Assembly: GCA_001804025.1 (NCBI GenBank)
Contig: MHFC01000025.1
Span: forward strand, 1-8,497
Reading direction: 5' to 3'
Origin: Omnitrophica bacterium GWA2_52_8
Lineage (GTDB): Bacteria; Omnitrophota; Omnitrophia; Omnitrophales; Aquincolibacteriaceae
DNA length: 8,497 nt
In this document: positions 7,101 to 8,497 of the stretch, in pieces
Layout of the letters: the number at the start of each line of letters is the position of its first letter
Numbering within the stretch: the stretch's first letter is position 1
The notes under the pieces: generated by a model
What the model saw: the letters and a program-made list of their open reading frames with translations, nothing else
Databases searched by the model: none
What the model was told of the DNA's origin: nothing
Translations under genes and position numbers: made by a program

Positions 7101-8497
7101 TTCAGGGTTATATTTGGCTTTTTCTTTTTCGCACGCAACCCGCCATCACGAAAACGTCTGGGATCCGGAACAAAAAAAATGGAGAGTGGAGTGGAGCGGT
7201 ACGAACCTTGCGATGCTGCCGGTTGCGGAAATTCGAAAGGCAGCAGATCGTGACGGACTGGCGGATGATGCCGCAACCTGGAGCCTTTTTGGGCTCTACC
7301 TGCATTTGCTTCATCTCAAGGAGATTGAGAACCGCGATTGGGAACGAGACTGGAACCAACTGGGTACATTCTTTCCGGAGGTTGAAGATTTTCGCCTGAT
7401 AGCCGGCAATTCATCGAACGACATGCTGACAAGAAACAATGCCCTCGAGCTGATTGCGATGAGCGGAACGGTTGAGGGCTTTGAATTTCTTGAGTCGATT
7501 GCCTCCGGGGAACAGTATCCGGAACTTAAAGGTTATGCCGAAGGTCTTCTGCGCATCAAGTATCCTTTTCGCGCCCCGACCTTTTGGCAGCGTCATCAGA
7601 CAGGAATTGCCTTTGCAGGTTGGATTGTTGGGAGTCTTGCCGGACTTGCGGTCATTGTTATTTTGAGTACGGCTGGATTCAGGCGATTTAACGATTGGGG
7701 TACCGTCAAACGTCATAGAGAGAAGGCTTACTACGAGAGGCCTTTCTATTCTTATGAGGATCCGGTAAATCTGAGATGGACACTGTTAAACATCATAATG
7801 GCGGTGCCTCTTATGATCTTGATGCCTGTGGTCTGGTTGGCCGGGCTTTTTTCGGCCCTCATTAGGGTCCGAACACTCTGGAGAATTTATTCCATTGCAA
7901 AGGCGGTGGGAGGGGACAGGTTTAATTCAAACCGCACGTGGATATTAGAGAACGATTCGCTTAGCATCGGATCAAACGGGTTGACTCGACATGTCTTTCC
8001 TCAACTTGATTCTCCGGACTGGGCGGGAAATCTGTTCCGGAGGCAATGGCGGTTTGCAACCGGCCGCTATTGGGACCTTGTTTTGCAGGAAGTCATAGAA
8101 GAACGGCGTTTTTCCCGCTCCCAACCTTATAAAATTACCGGCTTTACAGCCCACGGACCCGAGACGCGAGAACCATCGCAAGCGCGGGATTCGCAGATTG
8201 AGCATGAAGTTTTTGTCTCCGATATCGAAGCAAGGCTTCTTCGAACCAAAACATCTCATCACGATAGCAAGCCCGCGGCCACCAGGCCCGCGGATCGGGA
8301 TTCCGATTTTCGAGGGACATCCTTAAGTGAAATTATTCCGGAGCTCAGCGGAGATCTATCCGCAAAGCAGCGGGAAAAAGTGGCCCAGGCGGTGGCGGCT
8401 TATTTTAATAATAAAATTTCGTCGAGAGGATCTGCGAGCGGTCGTGCTTTAACGGCAAGCGAAATACAAAGTATGCGCCGGGAAATTCTGGAAATTT
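1054..8497 (+). CDS. Giant modular exported/membrane protein, 3' end beyond window
   Basis: One frame is open without a stop from ATG 1054 to the right edge: 2481 complete codons, over 270 kDa and still incomplete. I read every codon and found no frameshift. The order is: signal peptide (1-28); TraB/TIKI/EreA-like domain (about 88-520); linker with a SEAR core (602-605); unrecognised domain (630-890); palindromic repeat (895-918) and twin-arginine-like hydrophobic segment (920-944); long helical unrecognised region (950-1690); SEAR cluster (1700-1752); hydrophobic segment (1774-1796); HEAT-like repeats (about 1886-1926, 2129-2169); membrane segments 2185-2209 and 2244-2269; charged soluble tail. 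The protein probably sits in the cell envelope, partly outside the cytoplasmic membrane. Its overall function is unknown. Very large proteins are known from Omnitrophota and related lineages, which fits. A fusion of separate envelope proteins joined at repeat-bearing linkers is my inference. Confidence 0.9.
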   Translation, partial: MRSRNLPWLKITAALTLLTFTTTNAVWAMPAGPGGEFHFRKNPAAEVRLPLLAETIQIPAELGEITARFIPPPDKDRQAVFPGYRQAPTLVHIQDAHSSYEAQQKIRKIIDHLVQNYHLKLVLVEGAVDRLEGEKLDFFQDGGLNGELADFLVREGIVSGAELYLLDRPGGQAAQAYGIEDFDLLGRNLTAYRETVRDEAEAGLFLNGLKTAVVSQISGNMNDELLKFFKEWMLFQDRPEEIMRRLNTLAACAERLMALNFLNPMQQVDWPQMVRVFKLRELEKKADPAAAEKEAQAFETWLREHEMSGIARPLLTHKSEDAPLRHFLESLYQDASPKGFRFETYPHLTVRWGMEILKDELNAAVLFKEADTLGRQLIEKMAKTPREQELVRFYQDYLLLSQIFRLELTHEDYEQVLSRGGDLRPSVMLKRLKNTDGGNGGLEAGDGKKYLPMDRLFDRALDFYLLAQSRDEAMFTKALSRMREQNNAEAILVTGGFHSAGMAARSRAQDMAYVEIMPKIKQLTEDIKYGEAMTLKLDTSMARSYVPVPRVLTDTAAELVPGYLEQANAIVRLGLDWMKKRHGGLNFPPAWSEPETEVSTRSEAREPVTAFIQYPVKPTTLNNDEVDSQVRDYSFYRLPLLKLSAAEKQRLDGLFGPKLEAGDYFLLAKGQNRQVVGLAKATVLNQDGLKNLIEAQGETFGSFDRFLTSSDETEIIEFIPVLTPMGDSDLAQADLAQVIYAVEKHAAGKNRIFVPKETEDAGVGDVVITLLSQEHRAFDVKIYPKEESGEPREMAARTVTSVNEFIELIDRWQDEFDARVKWVVLEGLDDTAGRRVVNISSSVGQHLGPLFWFSESGVPDKENPFKILLDPAAEPLRAVLLQQAPEAFILKVTRSETRTPPDGGAPQTPGTGRSGARTLNRRIFMGAGAAMAGMTGLTGFAAPVFDEEEETSGIPPNDSIAEGREFIREVKRELSRQKQIVKLDRLTQIDARIKHVIEGREDDPKVQEDVKALLKLFDIRNGEFAKEEAGREMFYLSLAGQSVPHARVLLETLRLAIIKEFPQAGDTDGLRPRPGIGLRYDRMIRAPEARGKSEEGGTDKVYGELYQLVKGHYRINDRSGESYYFTALQHNGWLPLRALALGAVSRSADEWSRKIFEALMEFTAALPQGFPVRTHLKKFSVTDGRIRWNLDSPQAAEEGIGLFDAFVKHAEKSQHTELEMNLKKAAEFAVRYGRHAPGFLGRVLGFYVYDPVHGEQENHYNLLEMIENLFLDFDEKGVIEFLSGWASEKEKFLEMERAAEGIRARDSIARIIKSADDLLLELIRDGLILVDDDGSRLWALERAVLKSFQDALPALYRKASEEAGENGGKASPLYFHVLREIENEAVSAGKHYAASPRPAEILEPADLEFIKESEIPASDDRLDQTILKVFQTPEIFPETRAGLLAAVTSLTGIWGADAAGSWYATLPDLLRYATADFNAVFDTHRGGGINSGLIPYLKFYGKVTDWMIDYDYEPPAGSAIGPLLRGAEDIYIRILLDGNKEGAAAVAENREYLEAAAQVLVPAIYLAGQTGEQGRPRLTDDEKAQLEKFSRRIRRDLGGEFYQSLEGLAQKMPERKRSAQLTRTWSNAKRVWMRAVDDWHDTDIFVRSDRTRMMQKRAIRTLRKGYDELEAIVPRIGRPVAGSVRLALDVIERKLTGRRSEAVPEAPIPVNPFPFPKIKPRQRSEARTPPDGGVQQTLGTDRSEARAPDGGIRYDMKPEDFRAEMRPRISKTGWISILRVAAILGGAVAVLAAGVTGAKVFGQDAAIRPSPEPEVVITNPSVTVYTDGKVFELKEASEMLRAATQAEMVRELRRRFQALSEEDREKFIQALKDALRKPEDKIKSEGAAVSLLGLNDLRGIQALEESLSDADPRIRKIASSQLAVAGVWQGNPEVIAALESESLVRAFMQHVRSTESLQEEGEVPPSHLFAQYLMNRFKAQPMREPPFLTLLFGDQDRAMSRQLSEEIEALAVEEGYSGLYLAFSFSHATRHHENVWDPEQKKWRVEWSGTNLAMLPVAEIRKAADRDGLADDAATWSLFGLYLHLLHLKEIENRDWERDWNQLGTFFPEVEDFRLIAGNSSNDMLTRNNALELIAMSGTVEGFEFLESIASGEQYPELKGYAEGLLRIKYPFRAPTFWQRHQTGIAFAGWIVGSLAGLAVIVILSTAGFRRFNDWGTVKRHREKAYYERPFYSYEDPVNLRWTLLNIIMAVPLMILMPVVWLAGLFSALIRVRTLWRIYSIAKAVGGDRFNSNRTWILENDSLSIGSNGLTRHVFPQLDSPDWAGNLFRRQWRFATGRYWDLVLQEVIEERRFSRSQPYKITGFTAHGPETREPSQARDSQIEHEVFVSDIEARLLRTKTSHHDSKPAATRPADRDSDFRGTSLSEIIPELSGDLSAKQREKVAQAVAAYFNNKISSRGSASGRALTASEIQSMRREILEI
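1315..2613 (+). other. TraB/TIKI/EreA-like putative hydrolase domain (res. about 88-520)
   Basis: Motifs in order: HIQDAHSSYEAQ (H92, D95, H97, E101), a hydrophobic strand ending VEGA (E125), GIED (E180, D181), and near the C-terminus a charged helix then VTGGFHSAGM (G495-H498). The spacing of an early x-D-A-H, a strand-terminal acidic residue, an acidic GIED and a late G-x-x-H fits the fold shared by TraB/PrgY, TIKI, ChaN and erythromycin-esterase-like proteins, whose G-x-x-H histidines and acids form the active or metal site. The long insert between GIED and GGFH is mostly helical. I recall very similar 'IQDAH-x-x-YEAQ' proteins as hypotheticals in Omnitrophota genomes. The substrate is unknown. 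A peptidase or esterase role at the cell surface is inference. Confidence 0.5.
2857..2868 (+). repeat. SEAR palindrome core, copy 1
   Basis: TCCGAAGCGCGG encodes S602-E-A-R605 in the linker after the first domain. With the preceding CGC it forms CGCT-CCGA-AGCG, a 4-bp stem, and flanking CCCGC/GCGGG can pair instead. The core is identical to the one at 6280. The surrounding linker is rich in E, P, T and S and looks disordered. Confidence 0.7.
2941..3720 (+). other. Unrecognised domain of giant protein (res. about 630-889)
   Basis: This stretch has normal mixed alpha/beta composition, with strands such as YFLLAKG and VGLAKATVL, then IIEFIPVLTP, FVPKE and KWVVLEGLDD. It contains no cysteines and no motif I can assign. 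It is bounded by SEAR elements on both sides (2857 and 3736), so it looks like a separate module. The 'WVVLEGLDD...RRVVNISSSVG' portion near 826-846 could be a nucleotide- or ligand-binding sheet, but this cannot be supported further. Confidence 0.5.
3736..3807 (+). repeat. 72-bp coding palindromic repeat, long copy A
   Basis: This copy is 62/72 identical to copy B at 6223-6294 and in the same reading frame (24 codons). Its peptide reads S-E-T-R-T-P-P-D-G-G, a variable spacer, then R-S-G-A-R. The centre is a perfect 7-bp hairpin, CCCCGCC (3749-3755), loop CGAT, GGCGGGG (3760-3766). A second perfect hairpin, GGAACG/CGTTCC with a 3-nt loop, lies at 3781-3795. The outer arms (3734-3744 with 3776-3785) are degraded compared with copy B. 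It immediately precedes a twin-arginine-like hydrophobic segment. Confidence 0.85.
3811..3885 (+). other. Internal twin-arginine-like hydrophobic segment (res. 920-944)
   Basis: N920-R-R-I-F-M-G, followed by a small, glycine/alanine-rich hydrophobic stretch and an A-A-P sequence (942-944 region), looks like a Tat signal peptide (pattern R-R-x-F with a mildly hydrophobic core) stranded inside a longer protein. The cluster D-E-E-E-E follows. Tat signals normally lie at the N-terminus, so here it may be a relic of a fused gene, a membrane segment, or the start of a separately initiated product. Confidence 0.5.
3901..6120 (+). other. Long mostly helical unrecognised region (res. about 950-1690)
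   Basis: About 740 residues are dominated by amphipathic helices with many charged residues and few cysteines. I see no catalytic motif. Candidate sub-boundaries are a charged low-complexity stretch near residues 1084-1100 (APEARGKSEEGG) and a P/E-rich linker near 1398-1412 (SPRPAEILEPADLE). It may be a helical scaffold or a binding module, or several fused domains. There are no membrane segments inside it. Confidence 0.45.
6147..6160 (+). repeat. SEAR palindrome core, isolated copy before copy B
   Basis: CCGCT-CCGA-AGCGG is a perfect 5-bp stem with a CCGA tetraloop, encoding S1700-E-A in the peptide RRSEAVPEAP. Right after it, TTCCGGAA (6161-6168) is a perfect 8-bp palindrome. A proline-rich linker (NPFPFPKIKP) separates it from long copy B, about 60 bp downstream. 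Confidence 0.7.
6223..6300 (+). repeat. Coding palindromic repeat, long copy B with tandem second core
   Basis: Positions 6223-6294 align to copy A codon for codon (62/72). The hairpin is better preserved: the outer arms 6221-6231 and 6263-6272 pair over 10 bp with one bulged A (6228), and enclose the perfect CCCCGCC/GGCGGGG stem (6236-6242 and 6247-6253, loop CGAT). A second core at 6280-6291 is followed by CCCCGGACGGCGG, so the peptide reads SEARTPPDGG, spacer, SEARAPDGG: two units in tandem. GGAACG (6268-6273) can pair with CGCTCC (6277-6282) with one mismatch. A hydrophobic segment follows 25 codons later. Confidence 0.85.
6373..6441 (+). other. Signal-anchor-like hydrophobic segment (res. 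1774-1796)
   Basis: Basic residues (R1766, R1768, K1771) precede a 20-residue core made of W, I, L, V, A and G, then VTGAKVFGQDA. It resembles an N-terminal signal peptide or anchor with a possible A-x-A-like end, yet lies inside the giant frame just after repeat copy B. ATG 6319, 18 codons upstream, would give an ordinary secreted-protein N-terminus (M-K-P-E-D-F). Confidence 0.6.
6709..6831 (+). other. HEAT-like repeat (res. 1886-1926)
   Basis: The pattern A-A-V-x-L-L-G, then I-x-A-L-E-x-x-L-x-D, D-P-x-I-R-K-I-A and a final L is a textbook HEAT/PBS-lyase repeat: two antiparallel helices with the conserved D-x-x-x-R-x-x-A turn. Such repeats form solenoid scaffolds for protein binding. Helical sequence continues downstream with less obvious repeats. 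Confidence 0.6.
7438..7560 (+). other. Second HEAT-like unit (res. 2129-2169)
   Basis: N-A-L-E-L-I-A-M-S-G, then E-G-F-E-F-L-E-S-I, then E-L-K-G-Y-A-E-G-L-L-R-I follows the same two-helix periodicity as the unit at 6709-6831, with weaker consensus. It ends 15 residues before a membrane segment, so the HEAT-containing region is probably tethered to a membrane at its C-terminal side. Confidence 0.45.
7606..7680 (+). other. Transmembrane segment (res. 2185-2209)
   Basis: An uncharged stretch of 25 residues is rich in I, V, L, A and G, with two tryptophan or phenylalanine residues at its start. It is followed by a strongly basic loop (RRF, then VKRHREK). By the positive-inside rule the loop is cytoplasmic, placing the preceding HEAT-like region outside. 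Confidence 0.8.
7783..7860 (+). other. Transmembrane segment or re-entrant hairpin (res. 2244-2269)
   Basis: A 26-residue hydrophobic stretch has two internal prolines (2252 and 2258) and ends in FSALI before another basic run (RVRTLWR). The basic residues on both flanks leave the topology open: a single span, or two short helices forming a re-entrant hairpin that returns the tail to the cytoplasm. Confidence 0.7.
7921..8497 (+). other. Charged soluble tail of giant protein (from res. about 2290), cut by window edge
   Basis: This soluble stretch follows the last membrane segment. It opens with short strands (TWILENDSLSIGSNG), continues through an aromatic/basic part (LFRRQWRFATGRYW), and then becomes low-complexity and polar (PETREPSQARDS; SKPAATRPADRD) before a helical end. 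No domain is recognised. The polar linker near 2370-2378 may hold a decayed SEAR element, but the nucleotide core is not preserved. Confidence 0.45.

Noticed and set aside
8271..8293. Direct repeat GCCCGCGG at 8271-8278 and 8286-8293
   Set aside because: It is a short 8-bp repeat in a polar, low-complexity linker, without the repeat-family core. Chance is sufficient.
1..8497. tRNA, rRNA, insertion sequence or phage genes
   Set aside because: I saw no cloverleaf or T-arm signature, no rRNA-like sequence, no transposase or integrase motif and no terminal inverted repeats of an insertion sequence.

Overview
The window looks like a chromosomal piece from an uncultured Gram-negative bacterium of moderate GC (about 50% by eye). 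My best guess at lineage is Omnitrophota or a relative in the Planctomycetota-Verrucomicrobiota-Chlamydiota neighbourhood. The reasons are one enormous uninterrupted reading frame, an N-terminal domain of the 'IQDAH...YEAQ / VEGA / GIED / GGFH' type that I associate with such genomes, and in-frame SEAR-type palindromes. The assignment rests on pattern memory and no search was run.

Layout, all genes on the plus strand: (1) the 3' end of a small gene finishes at 118, possibly a four-helix-bundle (S23-like) protein. (2) 119-234 is a spacer with a CCGGAA/TTCCGG inverted repeat and a 12-bp CCGG palindrome. (3) 235-876 encodes a 213-residue protein with two N-terminal membrane helices and a soluble tail. 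(4) 877-1053 is a spacer with a weak terminator candidate and a plausible sigma70-type promoter. (5) From 1054 to the right edge runs one open frame of at least 2481 codons with no stop. I checked it line by line; it fills 88% of the window. No ORF shorter than the window edge reveals it, because its stop lies beyond base 8497.

The giant protein is modular: signal peptide (res. 1-28); a TraB/TIKI/EreA-like putative hydrolase domain (about 88-520); a linker with a SEAR core; an unrecognised domain (about 630-890); a 72-bp palindromic repeat followed at once by a twin-arginine-like hydrophobic segment (920-944); a long, mostly helical unrecognised region (about 950-1690); a second cluster of SEAR repeats followed by another hydrophobic segment (1774-1796); a region with HEAT-like repeats (about 1886-1926 and 2129-2169); two more membrane segments (2185-2209 and 2244-2269); and a charged tail leaving the window.

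The most interesting signal is the repeat family. Six copies of a TCCGRARCG core (peptide S-E/G-A/T-R/V) all lie in the same reading frame. Two belong to 72-bp copies that fold into nested hairpins. The copies sit in linkers, and both long copies directly precede a signal-like hydrophobic segment. This suggests a mobile or propagating coding palindrome at the seams between formerly separate exported proteins that were fused into one giant envelope protein.
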